Assembly: GCF_964063325.1 (NCBI RefSeq)
Contig: NZ_OZ061315.1
Coordinates: forward strand, 1,798,001-1,862,000
From: Hafnia alvei
Lineage (GTDB): Bacteria; Pseudomonadota; Gammaproteobacteria; Enterobacterales; Enterobacteriaceae
Length of the DNA: 64,000 bases
Reading direction: 5' to 3'
Of this stretch, positions 34,662 through 43,510 are shown piece by piece (position 1 is the stretch's first letter; each line of letters starts with the position of its first letter). Under the pieces are notes generated by a model that was given only the letters and a program-made list of their open reading frames with translations, was not told the DNA's origin and ran no database searches. The position numbers and the translations under genes are program-made.

Positions 34662-36209
34662 ATGTCTGTACAGGAAAAAAATGCGCAGGGTAATGCTACC
34701 GCTGTGCTGGAAAATGAAGCGCCTATCATGCAGGGCGTTTATGCGTCGCTGTTTGAAAAAATCAATCTCAGCCCGGTCTCATCGCTGACCGGTATTGAAA
34801 TCTTCCAAAATAACGAAGGGCTAGCAGAAACCTCCGCCGACGAGCGTGTTACCGCCGCCGTGAGCGTGTTTTTAGATCTGCTGAAGCAGTCGGCGCAAAA
34901 AGTCGAAAAACTGGATAAAACCCTATTGGATGGCCATATTGCCGCATTGGATGCTCAGATTAGCAGTCAGCTAGATGCCGTGATGCACCACCCTGATTTT
35001 CAACGCGTGGAATCCACATGGCGCGGTGTTAAGTCGCTGATTGATCAAACTGATTTCCGCCAGAACGTTCGCATTGAGCTGCTGGACGTAAGCAAAGATC
35101 ATCTGGCGCAAGATTTTGAAGACGCCCCTGAAATTGCGCAAAGCGGCCTGTATTCCCATACCTACATTCAGGAATACGACACCCCAGGCGGTGAGCCGAT
35201 TGCAGCCACTATCTCAAACTATGAGTTTGGTCGTGGCCCGCAGGATATCGCTTTGCTGCGCAATATCTCCAAAGTAGCCGCCGCTGCGCATATGCCGTTC
35301 ATTGGTTCCGTTGGGCCAGCGTTCTTCGGCAAAGACACTATGGAAGAAGTGGCTGCTATCAAAGATATCGGTAACTACTTCGACCGTGCAGAGTACCTGA
35401 AGTGGAAATCTTTCCGTGAAAGCGACGATGCGCGCTACATCGGTTTGACGATGCCGCGCGTATTAGGCCGCTTGCCATATGGTCCAGACACCATCCCTGT
35501 GCGTAGTTTTAACTACGTGGAAGAGGTGAAGGGCCCGGATCACGAGAAATATCTGTGGACCAACGCCTCGTTTGCGTTCGCCGCCAACATGGTGAAAAGC
35601 TTCATCAACAACGGTTGGTGTGTGCAAATTCGTGGCCCGCAGGCCGGCGGTGCCGTTACCGATCTGCCGATTCATCTTTACGATTTGGGCACCGGCAATC
35701 AGGTGAAAATCCCGTCAGAAGTGATGATCCCAGAAACCCGCGAGTTTGAATTCGCTAACTTGGGCTTTATCCCGCTGTCGTACTACAAAAACCGCGACTA
35801 TGCGTGCTTCTTCTCGGCGAACTCCACCCAGAAACCGGCGTTGTATGAAACCCACGATGCTACGGCAAACAGCCGCATCAACGCGCGTCTGCCATACATC
35901 TTCCTGCTGTCGCGTATTGCGCACTATCTGAAACTGATCCAGCGCGAAAATATCGGCACCACCAAAGACCGCCGTTTGCTGGAGCTAGAGCTAAACAACT
36001 GGATCCGTGGATTGGTGACTGAAATGACCGATCCGGCAGATGATTTGCAGGCCTCTCATCCGCTGCGCGATGCCAAAGTGACCGTTGAAGATATCGACGA
36101 TAACCCTGGTTTCTTCCGCGTGAAGCTGTTTGCTGTTCCGCATTTCCAAGTTGAAGGAATGGATGTGAACCTGTCTCTGGTTTCGCAGATGCCTAAAGCC
36201 AAAGCCTAA
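34662..36209 (+). CDS. tssC: T6SS contractile sheath large subunit
   Basis: A 515-residue TssC/VipB. Typical pieces are VESTWRGVKSLIDQTDF, RIELLDVSKDHLAQDFED, GGEPIAATISNYEFG, GPAFFGKDTMEEV and GFIPLSYYKNRDYACFFSANSTQKP (about residues 380-405). The ATG at 34662 is favoured because AAGGA lies 7 bases before it; another ATG two codons earlier overlaps the ribosome site. Complete. Confidence 0.94.
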   Translation: MSVQEKNAQGNATAVLENEAPIMQGVYASLFEKINLSPVSSLTGIEIFQNNEGLAETSADERVTAAVSVFLDLLKQSAQKVEKLDKTLLDGHIAALDAQISSQLDAVMHHPDFQRVESTWRGVKSLIDQTDFRQNVRIELLDVSKDHLAQDFEDAPEIAQSGLYSHTYIQEYDTPGGEPIAATISNYEFGRGPQDIALLRNISKVAAAAHMPFIGSVGPAFFGKDTMEEVAAIKDIGNYFDRAEYLKWKSFRESDDARYIGLTMPRVLGRLPYGPDTIPVRSFNYVEEVKGPDHEKYLWTNASFAFAANMVKSFINNGWCVQIRGPQAGGAVTDLPIHLYDLGTGNQVKIPSEVMIPETREFEFANLGFIPLSYYKNRDYACFFSANSTQKPALYETHDATANSRINARLPYIFLLSRIAHYLKLIQRENIGTTKDRRLLELELNNWIRGLVTEMTDPADDLQASHPLRDAKVTVEDIDDNPGFFRVKLFAVPHFQVEGMDVNLSLVSQMPKAKA

Positions 36210-36227
36210 TCGGGACCGAGCGCAAAG

Positions 36228-37577
36228 ATGAAAATTGACCGTCCGTTATGGGCTGCAGGGACATTACTGTCTCCGCAGCAGTTCCAACAGCAGGCACGCT
36301 GGGAGGCTTACACCAATGAGTGTATTGCTCATCTGGCGCTGGTTCACCCTTGGGGGATCATGGCTGCTGAGTTCGACAAGGACGCATTACGGCTGGGCAA
36401 ACTGAAAGCGGATCGCATTAGCGTCCGCTTTCAGGACGGTACGCTGCTAGACAGTGAACGAGCAGATCTTTTGCCACCTGCGCTGGATTTAGCGCAGGTG
36501 TTACCTGCCGACGCACAAAGCGCTACGCTGCTGCTGGCGCTGCCGCTGGAACACGCCAACGGCGGTAACTGCCTACCGACGGATGCCAAAGCCGATCGCC
36601 CGATTCGTTACCGTCAGGATTGGACTTCAGTGCAGGACATTTTTGGTAACGATACCGAGTCCATGGCGGTGGTGCGTTATGCGCTTACGCTGCGTCTGGA
36701 TGGTGATGAAAACGGTGACTACCTAACGTGTCCCGCCGTGCGGTTAGTTCGCGACGTGCAGGGCGTTTGGGGCGTCGATCCACAGTTTGTACCACCACTG
36801 CTTCAGTTCGGCGCGCACGCTGCGCTGCTCAGCTACTTGGATCGTCTATTAACCCAGCTACATGCCAAACGCACACGTCTGATGGGCATGCGCCGTGAAA
36901 GCAATCAGCGGATGGCCGATTTTGCCGTCGCCGATGTGTCGCTGTTTTGGTTGCTCAATGCGCTGAACAGCTATCAGCCGGTGCTGAATGATTTCCTCAC
37001 CCATCCGGCGTTACATCCCGAACTGGTTTACCGCGAACTGGTGAAGCTGGCCGGCGCGTTGCTCACTTTTTCGTTAGAGCACGATATGGATGCTATTCCA
37101 GCCTATGACCACGCGCGTTTAGGCTCAGTATTCCCGCCGTTGTTCAGCCTGATTAGCACGTTGCTGGAAGCCAGCCTGCCGTCACGCGTGATCGCCCTCG
37201 AACTGGAAAAGGTCCGTCCAAACCAGTGGCAGGCTGCGTTAAACGACGCTCGTCTGCGCGAAGAGGCAGATTTCTATCTTTCGGTACGCTCTGCGCTGCC
37301 GGCTCATCTGCTGCAAACCCAGTTCCCGCTGCTGTGCAAAGTGGGCGCGCCGGATGACGTCAATAACTTGATCAACGTTGCCCTCAACGGCGTTCCGCTT
37401 ATTCCACTCAGCCATGTTCCTGCGGCCATTCCATTACGTCTGGAAAATCAGTATTTCGCTTTGGATCTCAAACATCCAACGGCGACGGCGATGTTGGCTT
37501 CTGGCGTGTGCGCGTTTTACGTACCGGGAACCTTATCGGATGTGCAACTTGAACTGTATGCGGTGCTGAGAGCATGA
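36228..37577 (+). CDS. tssK: T6SS baseplate protein
   Basis: A 449-residue TssK. It begins DRPLWAAGTLLSPQQFQQQARW in pattern and contains the middle alpha-helical neck and a C-terminal domain that binds TssL/TssM. It links the baseplate to the membrane complex. It lies 18 bases after tssC and overlaps tssL by 4 bases. Confidence 0.92.
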   Translation: MKIDRPLWAAGTLLSPQQFQQQARWEAYTNECIAHLALVHPWGIMAAEFDKDALRLGKLKADRISVRFQDGTLLDSERADLLPPALDLAQVLPADAQSATLLLALPLEHANGGNCLPTDAKADRPIRYRQDWTSVQDIFGNDTESMAVVRYALTLRLDGDENGDYLTCPAVRLVRDVQGVWGVDPQFVPPLLQFGAHAALLSYLDRLLTQLHAKRTRLMGMRRESNQRMADFAVADVSLFWLLNALNSYQPVLNDFLTHPALHPELVYRELVKLAGALLTFSLEHDMDAIPAYDHARLGSVFPPLFSLISTLLEASLPSRVIALELEKVRPNQWQAALNDARLREEADFYLSVRSALPAHLLQTQFPLLCKVGAPDDVNNLINVALNGVPLIPLSHVPAAIPLRLENQYFALDLKHPTATAMLASGVCAFYVPGTLSDVQLELYAVLRA

Positions 37578-38233
37578 GTAAAAAGAGTGTGATTGATATC
37601 GACGACCTGCTGCAAGACACCTGGCTGCTGGTGGTCCAACTGCGTCAAGGGGTTCCGGTCGAGCATGGACAAACCCTTTGGCAGCACTGCACGAAAAATA
37701 TCGAACGTACCGAACAGACTTTGAAAGAAGCGGGCATGCACCAGAGCGCCATCGATCATATTCGTTACGCCCAGTGTGCTTTGCTGGATGAAACGGTGTT
37801 GGGGCGTCCCCAAGACGATGGCTACTCTGCCTGGCACTCGATGCCTTTGCAGGCCCATTTCTTTCAAACCTTACAGGCAGGGGAACTGCTCTATCAGCGT
37901 ATGCGTGAAGTGCTGCGTGAGCCCGCGCCAAACATGGCCGTGCTGACCTGTTTTCACCGCGTGCTGATGCTGGGGTTTCGCGGCGTCTATGGCGAAAACG
38001 ATACGCCGGAGCGTCAGCAGCTGGTGGCTGAACTTAGCCAGCGCGTAGCGCCGCTGGACGTTGATCAAAGCGCACCGCTGCTGGTCAACGCCGCCGCTTC
38101 GCGTCGTTATCGCTGGCTGCACTCGCGCTGGGTTCATGTTGTCGCTGCGGTGGTGATTCTGGCCGGTGTTTGGTGGGGCTTCCATAGCTATCTCACGACG
38201 CTGGTTACCACGCTGCTACCCGCTAAGCCATAA
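37574..38233 (+). CDS. tssL: T6SS membrane complex protein, DotU/IcmH family
   Basis: A 219-residue TssL with the cytoplasmic helical domain (CALLDETVLGRPQDDGYSAW is the DotU signature region) and a single C-terminal transmembrane helix (HVVAAVVILAGVWWGFHSYL). It has no peptidoglycan-binding extension; an OmpA domain is supplied by the next gene. Confidence 0.93.
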   Translation: MSKKSVIDIDDLLQDTWLLVVQLRQGVPVEHGQTLWQHCTKNIERTEQTLKEAGMHQSAIDHIRYAQCALLDETVLGRPQDDGYSAWHSMPLQAHFFQTLQAGELLYQRMREVLREPAPNMAVLTCFHRVLMLGFRGVYGENDTPERQQLVAELSQRVAPLDVDQSAPLLVNAAASRRYRWLHSRWVHVVAAVVILAGVWWGFHSYLTTLVTTLLPAKP

Positions 38234-38245
38234 AGGGACGATGAC

Positions 38246-39955
38246 ATGAGTACCACCTACAAGCGCGCCTTATGGACATGGGGCGGATTGCTCGCGCTGT
38301 TACTGTGTCTGGTTTGGCTGCCGCTGACGCTGTTGGGACAAATTATCGCCATCGTGATTGTCTTGCTGGTGGTGGTTATCGGTTGGCGACGCGCAGGGCG
38401 TGTTGATGTTCATGTGATGGAAGCTACCGCTGATTTACCGCCGGAGCATTTCCGTCATCCGGTGGTGGTGGTGTGCGGCGACGGCGTTGATGCGCTGTTT
38501 GGCAACGCTAGCGTACGGGAAACCCCGCAGGGCTGTTATCTGCGTTTACCCCCCGATCTACGCTTGGTGGATTTTGTTGATTCTATGCTGGCGCAGCGCG
38601 CGGGCTGGAGTGAACAAATCAGCATCTTGCGGGTGATTAACCCACAGCAGCAAAGCGATGCCGCCGTGCTGGCTGGGCAAATGCGCGAGTTTTGCTATCA
38701 GGTTTCACGCGTCAGCAAGCTGTGTGGCCGAGACACGCCGGTACTGTTCACCAGCTATTTGGCGATCGCCAATTCGCATCAGCCCGATGAACTGTGGTTT
38801 GAGTGGCTGGCAGGGCAGGCGGAAAGCAGCGTCGGTATTGGCCGTTCTGCCCCGCGCGCGCTGGCTGACTGGCTGGCGGCAAATCGTAGCGATGAAGACG
38901 AAACGCAGCGCGCCGAACGCTTCCAGTGCGCGGTTACGCTAAAAAGCTGGCGTGAATGGATGGCTGAATTTGTTTTACCACACTGCCAGCGTCAGGAGCA
39001 TTCGGCTCCGGCCTGCCGACCGGTTGCGATCGCACTCTCGCCGATTGCGGCACTGCCAGTAACGCTGGGCAATAACTCACTTTGGCAGCAGTGGCTGGAA
39101 AGTAAAACCACGCTCGGCGATGGCGCGAAGGGCGAAACGACCCACGCTGAAACGAGCGGCGGATTGGCTTTCCCCGATCGCTTACTACGCCTGTTACCTC
39201 AGCAGTCGGGGTTTACGCCGCTGCGCCGCACGCAGGCATGGGGCATTGGCCTCTTTACGCTGGCAGCGGTTGCCGCCTTAGGCAGCTCCGCGTGGCATAA
39301 CCGCCAACTTTTGCGGCAGGTGAGTGACGATATCCAGCGCTACAGCGCGATTCGCATGACCGACTACATGGCGAAAAAACACGCGGTTGACGTGCTGATC
39401 CAAGACGAAGTGCTGTTGGATAACAACTATCGGCAGGGTGTTCCGCTGCGCATGGGGCTAGGTTTGTATCCGGGTGAGCGCTTGCGCCAGCCGCTACTGG
39501 CAACGATTGCCACCTATTTGCCACCGCCGCCGGAAAAAGTGCAGGAAAAAGCCAAGGTGGTGATCCCCAAGGCGGTGCGCTTAGACAGCCTGTCGCTGTT
39601 TGATACCAACAGCGCGAAGCTAAAAGCGGGTTCCACCAAGGTGTTGGTCAGTGCGCTAGTCGACATCAAAGCGCAGCCGGGCTGGCTGATTGTGATCGCC
39701 GGACATACCGATTCAACCGGTAATCCACAGCGCAATGTCACGCTCTCCCAAGCACGCGCCGAAGCGGTACGCGATTGGATGCGCAGCATGGGTGATATTC
39801 CGATGACCTGTTTTGCGGTGCAGGGATATGGCGCGAGTCAGCCCATCGCCAGCAATGAAACCGACGCTGGCCGTGCGGCTAATCGACGGGTAGATATTCG
39901 TCTGGTGCCAGAGGCGGGAGCCTGCAAGCTGCCCGCCAAGGCATCAGATTTTTAA
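38246..39955 (+). CDS. T6SS-associated OmpA-domain membrane protein
   Basis: A 569-residue protein with two N-terminal membrane helices (about residues 11-48), a cytoplasmic region, a third helix near residue 330 (IGLFTLAAVAALGSSAW), and a periplasmic C-terminal OmpA domain (VIAGHTDSTGNPQRN, LSQARAEAVRDWM, GRAANRRVDIRLV). It likely anchors the T6SS membrane complex to peptidoglycan, the job TagL or an extended TssL does elsewhere. It follows tssL by 12 bases. Confidence 0.85.
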   Translation: MSTTYKRALWTWGGLLALLLCLVWLPLTLLGQIIAIVIVLLVVVIGWRRAGRVDVHVMEATADLPPEHFRHPVVVVCGDGVDALFGNASVRETPQGCYLRLPPDLRLVDFVDSMLAQRAGWSEQISILRVINPQQQSDAAVLAGQMREFCYQVSRVSKLCGRDTPVLFTSYLAIANSHQPDELWFEWLAGQAESSVGIGRSAPRALADWLAANRSDEDETQRAERFQCAVTLKSWREWMAEFVLPHCQRQEHSAPACRPVAIALSPIAALPVTLGNNSLWQQWLESKTTLGDGAKGETTHAETSGGLAFPDRLLRLLPQQSGFTPLRRTQAWGIGLFTLAAVAALGSSAWHNRQLLRQVSDDIQRYSAIRMTDYMAKKHAVDVLIQDEVLLDNNYRQGVPLRMGLGLYPGERLRQPLLATIATYLPPPPEKVQEKAKVVIPKAVRLDSLSLFDTNSAKLKAGSTKVLVSALVDIKAQPGWLIVIAGHTDSTGNPQRNVTLSQARAEAVRDWMRSMGDIPMTCFAVQGYGASQPIASNETDAGRAANRRVDIRLVPEAGACKLPAKASDF

Positions 39956-40042
39956 CCAGCCGCCAGTGTGGCGGCTTACAACAGCGTACTTATCAGTACC
40001 CCAAGTACCGATAAGTACCTCCCCAGTAACAAGGAGTTTTAC

Positions 40043-40534
40043 ATGGCAATTCCAGCATATCTGTGGCTGAAAGACGACGGCGGCGCAGACATTAAAGGTT
40101 CAGTAGACGTACAAAAACGTGAAGGCAGCATCGAAATGGTGGCGCTGGAACACTCTCTGTACATCCCTACCGACAACAACACCGGCAAACTGACCGGTAC
40201 TCGTATCCATACTCCTCTGGTCTTCACCAAAGAAGTGGACGCGTCTAGCCCTTATCTCTACAAAGCCGTGACTTCTGGCCAGACCCTGAAGTCTGCCGAA
40301 ATCAAATGGTACAAGATCGATGACGCGGGTCAAGAAGTGGAATACTTCAACACCAAGCTCGAAAACGTCAAAGTCGTGAAAGTTGCGCCAAAAATGTGGG
40401 ATATCAAAGACCCATCGAAAGAAAAACACAACCATCTGGAAGAGATTGAGTTCCGTTACGAGAAGATCACTTGGACCTTCAAAGACGGCAACATCATTCA
40501 TTCTGACTCTTGGAATGAGCGCGCTTCAGCGTAA
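40043..40534 (+). CDS. hcp: T6SS tube protein Hcp
   Basis: A 163-residue Hcp1-type protein: MAIPAYLWLKDDGGADIKGS at the start, SLYIPTDNNTGKLTGTR, and the end TWTFKDGNIIHSDSW. It polymerises as hexamer rings to form the inner tube and carries small effectors. The ATG at 40043 has AAGGAG 7 bases upstream; the frame is open further up but that part is not Hcp. Followed by a strong terminator. Confidence 0.94.
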   Translation: MAIPAYLWLKDDGGADIKGSVDVQKREGSIEMVALEHSLYIPTDNNTGKLTGTRIHTPLVFTKEVDASSPYLYKAVTSGQTLKSAEIKWYKIDDAGQEVEYFNTKLENVKVVKVAPKMWDIKDPSKEKHNHLEEIEFRYEKITWTFKDGNIIHSDSWNERASA

Positions 40535-40541
40535 TACCACA

Positions 40542-40575
40542 GGCAGACGAGAAATCGTCTGCCTTTTCGTTTTTC
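40542..40575 (+). terminator. Terminator after hcp
   Basis: GGCAGACGA pairs perfectly with TCGTCTGCC around GAAA, followed by TTTTCGTTTTT. It could give more hcp than clpV mRNA. The rest of the 207-bp gap before clpV shows nothing else clear. Confidence 0.9.
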
Positions 40576-40741
40576 TGCTCAGTGCCAAAACGGTCTTGTT
40601 CGGACGCTGAGCACAACAACGAACGGGTTTAACACAATTTAATTTGATGACCTTATGGGCCTTGGCTTCCGAGTATGGAAAACGGCTATGGGCGGTAGCG
40701 TGCCTAATAAGGCAATGGGCATAAACGGGAGAGAGAATGTA

Positions 40742-43510
40742 ATGGGAAATAATTCAGCAAGCTTACTGCGTCGGTTAAATCCATATTGTGCTCAGGCGCT
40801 TGCCGCCGCCGCCACCTTATGCCAAACCCGCGCCCATGCGGAAATCACGGTAGAACACTGGCTGCTCAAGCTGTTAGAGCAGGGTGAGGGTGACATTACG
40901 GTGATCGCTCGCCGCTACGAATGGGACATGGACGGCCTATGGCAGGGGCTGCTGAATCATTTAGACAGTCTTCCGCATACCATTCAGGGAAAACCGCAGC
41001 TCTCCGACAAGCTCCAACAGCTGATCAAAAATGCGTGGTTAGACGCGTCGTTGCAGGAAAACACCGACGCCGTGCGTTCTGCACATCTGCTCGCTGCGCT
41101 GATTAATAAACCTAATTTACTGGCGACGGACGCCGTGTGGCCGCTGCTGAGTATCAGCACCACGCAGCTATCCCGTTTGCTACCGCTGCTAGATGCCCAG
41201 TCGGAAGAACGCCCTGAGCTGCAAACTGGGCTGCAACACCCGCAGCCACATACTGAACCGCAGCTAACGTCTAATGCTGAATCGGCCTCGGGTCAACCCA
41301 ACGCCAGCGGCGTTTCACCGATGCAGGAAGCGCATTTGGCGGTGCTCAATAAGTTCACCCTCGACGTCACCGAAAAAGCGCGTTCTGGCAGCATCGACCC
41401 GGTATTTGGCCGCGATATGGAAATTCGCCAGATGGTCGATATTCTTTCGCGCCGTCGCAAAAATAACCCGATTCTGGTGGGCGAACCCGGCGTGGGCAAA
41501 ACCGCGCTGGTGGAAGGTTTAGCGCTGCGTATCGCCGAAGGCAATGTGCCCGATAGCTTAAAAACCGTGAGCGTACGCACGCTGGATCTCGGTTTGCTAC
41601 AGGCAGGCGCAGGCGTGAAAGGTGAATTCGAGCAGCGACTGAAAAACGTCATCGAAGCGGTACAGCAAGCGCCCGAACCGGTTCTGCTGTTTATTGACGA
41701 AGCACACACCATTATCGGCGCGGGCAATCAGGCCGGTGGCGCAGATGCCGCTAACCTGCTGAAACCGGCGCTGGCACGCGGCGAGCTGCGCACCATTGCG
41801 GCTACTACGTGGTCTGAATACAAACAGTATTTCGAACGTGACGCCGCGTTAGAACGCCGTTTCCAGATGGTCAAAGTCGACGAGCCCGACGATGAGATGG
41901 CGTGCCTGATGCTGCGCGGCTTGAAAGAGCGCTACGCCACCCACCACGGTGTGCATATCCAAGATGCGGCGGTGAAAGCGGCGGTCACGCTGTCGCGCCG
42001 TTATATCACCGGACGACAACTGCCGGACAAAGGCGTGGATTTACTGGATACCGCCAGCGCCCGCGTGCGTATGAGCTTGGATACCGTGCCTGAACAGCTC
42101 ACCCAGATTAACGCTCAGTTAGCATCGCTGGAGATGGAGAAACTGGCTATCGAGCAAGATTTGGTGCTCAGCAGCGGCGCCGACAGCGAACGACTTGGCA
42201 CGATTGAAAAACTGAGCGCCGAATTGCTCAGCCAACAGGCGCAGCTCGATGCCCAATATCAGCAAGAGCGCGAGCTTACCCAAACGCTGCTGGAAGTACG
42301 CCAAGATCTCAGCCGCCAGTCCGAACGTGCCGCTATTCAACAGCAGCTGAGCGCAATTCAGGGCAATCAGCCGCTGCTTTCTCTCGACGTTGACGTGCGC
42401 ACCGTGGCGAACGTGATCGCCGACTGGACGGGCGTGCCGCTGGGCAGCCTGTTGAAAGATGAACAAACCAGCCTGCTGCAGTTAGAAGATCAGCTGGGCG
42501 AGCGCGTTATTGGCCAACCGGCTGCGCTAGGCGCGCTGGCGCAGCGGTTACGCGCCGCTAAAACCGGTTTAACCTCGGAGAACGGCCCGCTCGGCGTATT
42601 CCTGCTGGTTGGCCCGAGCGGCGTGGGCAAAACCGAGAGCGCATTGGCGCTGGCCGATGACCTGTTCGGCGGCGAAAAATCGCTGATCACGATTAATATG
42701 TCCGAGTATCAAGAGGCGCACACCGTTTCCCAGCTTAAAGGCTCACCTCCGGGCTACGTGGGTTATGGTCAGGGCGGGATTTTGACCGAGGCGGTACGCA
42801 AGCGACCATACAGCGTGGTGCTACTCGACGAAGTTGAGAAGGCGCATCGCGACGTTTTAAACCTGTTCTATCAGGTATTCGATCGTGGCTTTATGCGCGA
42901 CGGCGAAGGGCGCGAGATCGACTTCCGCAATACCGTGATTTTAATGACCGCCAACTTGGGCAGCGATCAGCTGATGGCGCTGTTAGAACAACAGCCAGAG
43001 GCCTCGGACGGTATGCTGCAAGAGCTGCTGCGCCCGATCCTGCGCGATCATTTCCAGCCAGCCTTGCTCGCCCGTTTCCAGACGCTGATTTATCGCCCGC
43101 TAGACGCCGTGGCGCTCCGCCGCATTGTGGCCATCAAATTAGGGCAGGTGGCAAAACGTCTTCAGCGTCATTACGGACTGACTTGCCACATCGAAGAAAG
43201 CCTGATGGACACGCTGGTCGAGGCCTGCCTGCTGCCGGATACCGGCGCGCGCAACATCGACAGCCTGCTCAATCAGCAGATCTTACCGGTGCTTTCCCAG
43301 CAGCTATTACAGCGTTTAGCGCAGCAGCGAAAACCAAACAGCCTGACATTGGGTTACAACGACGAAGACGGCATTACGCTGGATTTTGGTGATGAAGAGA
43401 ACGGTGACGAAGATCGCGGTGATGAGCTGAACGGTAACGAAAAGAACGCTGACAAAAAGAACGCTAACTCAGACGGCGCGATAACCGCCGAAGCGAGGGT
43501 GACATGTTAA
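40742..43510 (+). CDS. clpV: T6SS sheath-recycling AAA+ ATPase
   Basis: A 922-residue ClpV/TssH: an N-terminal ClpN domain, first AAA module with GEPGVGKTALVEGLA and LLFIDEAHTIIGAG, a coiled-coil middle, and second AAA module with VGPSGVGKTESALALA and VVLLDEVEKAH. It disassembles contracted TssBC sheaths. The ATG at 40742 (GGGAGAGAG upstream) gives the usual N-terminus. The last about 40 residues are an Asp/Glu/Asn-rich low-complexity tail not typical of ClpV. It overlaps vgrG by 7 bases. Confidence 0.94.
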   Translation: MGNNSASLLRRLNPYCAQALAAAATLCQTRAHAEITVEHWLLKLLEQGEGDITVIARRYEWDMDGLWQGLLNHLDSLPHTIQGKPQLSDKLQQLIKNAWLDASLQENTDAVRSAHLLAALINKPNLLATDAVWPLLSISTTQLSRLLPLLDAQSEERPELQTGLQHPQPHTEPQLTSNAESASGQPNASGVSPMQEAHLAVLNKFTLDVTEKARSGSIDPVFGRDMEIRQMVDILSRRRKNNPILVGEPGVGKTALVEGLALRIAEGNVPDSLKTVSVRTLDLGLLQAGAGVKGEFEQRLKNVIEAVQQAPEPVLLFIDEAHTIIGAGNQAGGADAANLLKPALARGELRTIAATTWSEYKQYFERDAALERRFQMVKVDEPDDEMACLMLRGLKERYATHHGVHIQDAAVKAAVTLSRRYITGRQLPDKGVDLLDTASARVRMSLDTVPEQLTQINAQLASLEMEKLAIEQDLVLSSGADSERLGTIEKLSAELLSQQAQLDAQYQQERELTQTLLEVRQDLSRQSERAAIQQQLSAIQGNQPLLSLDVDVRTVANVIADWTGVPLGSLLKDEQTSLLQLEDQLGERVIGQPAALGALAQRLRAAKTGLTSENGPLGVFLLVGPSGVGKTESALALADDLFGGEKSLITINMSEYQEAHTVSQLKGSPPGYVGYGQGGILTEAVRKRPYSVVLLDEVEKAHRDVLNLFYQVFDRGFMRDGEGREIDFRNTVILMTANLGSDQLMALLEQQPEASDGMLQELLRPILRDHFQPALLARFQTLIYRPLDAVALRRIVAIKLGQVAKRLQRHYGLTCHIEESLMDTLVEACLLPDTGARNIDSLLNQQILPVLSQQLLQRLAQQRKPNSLTLGYNDEDGITLDFGDEENGDEDRGDELNGNEKNADKKNANSDGAITAEARVTC

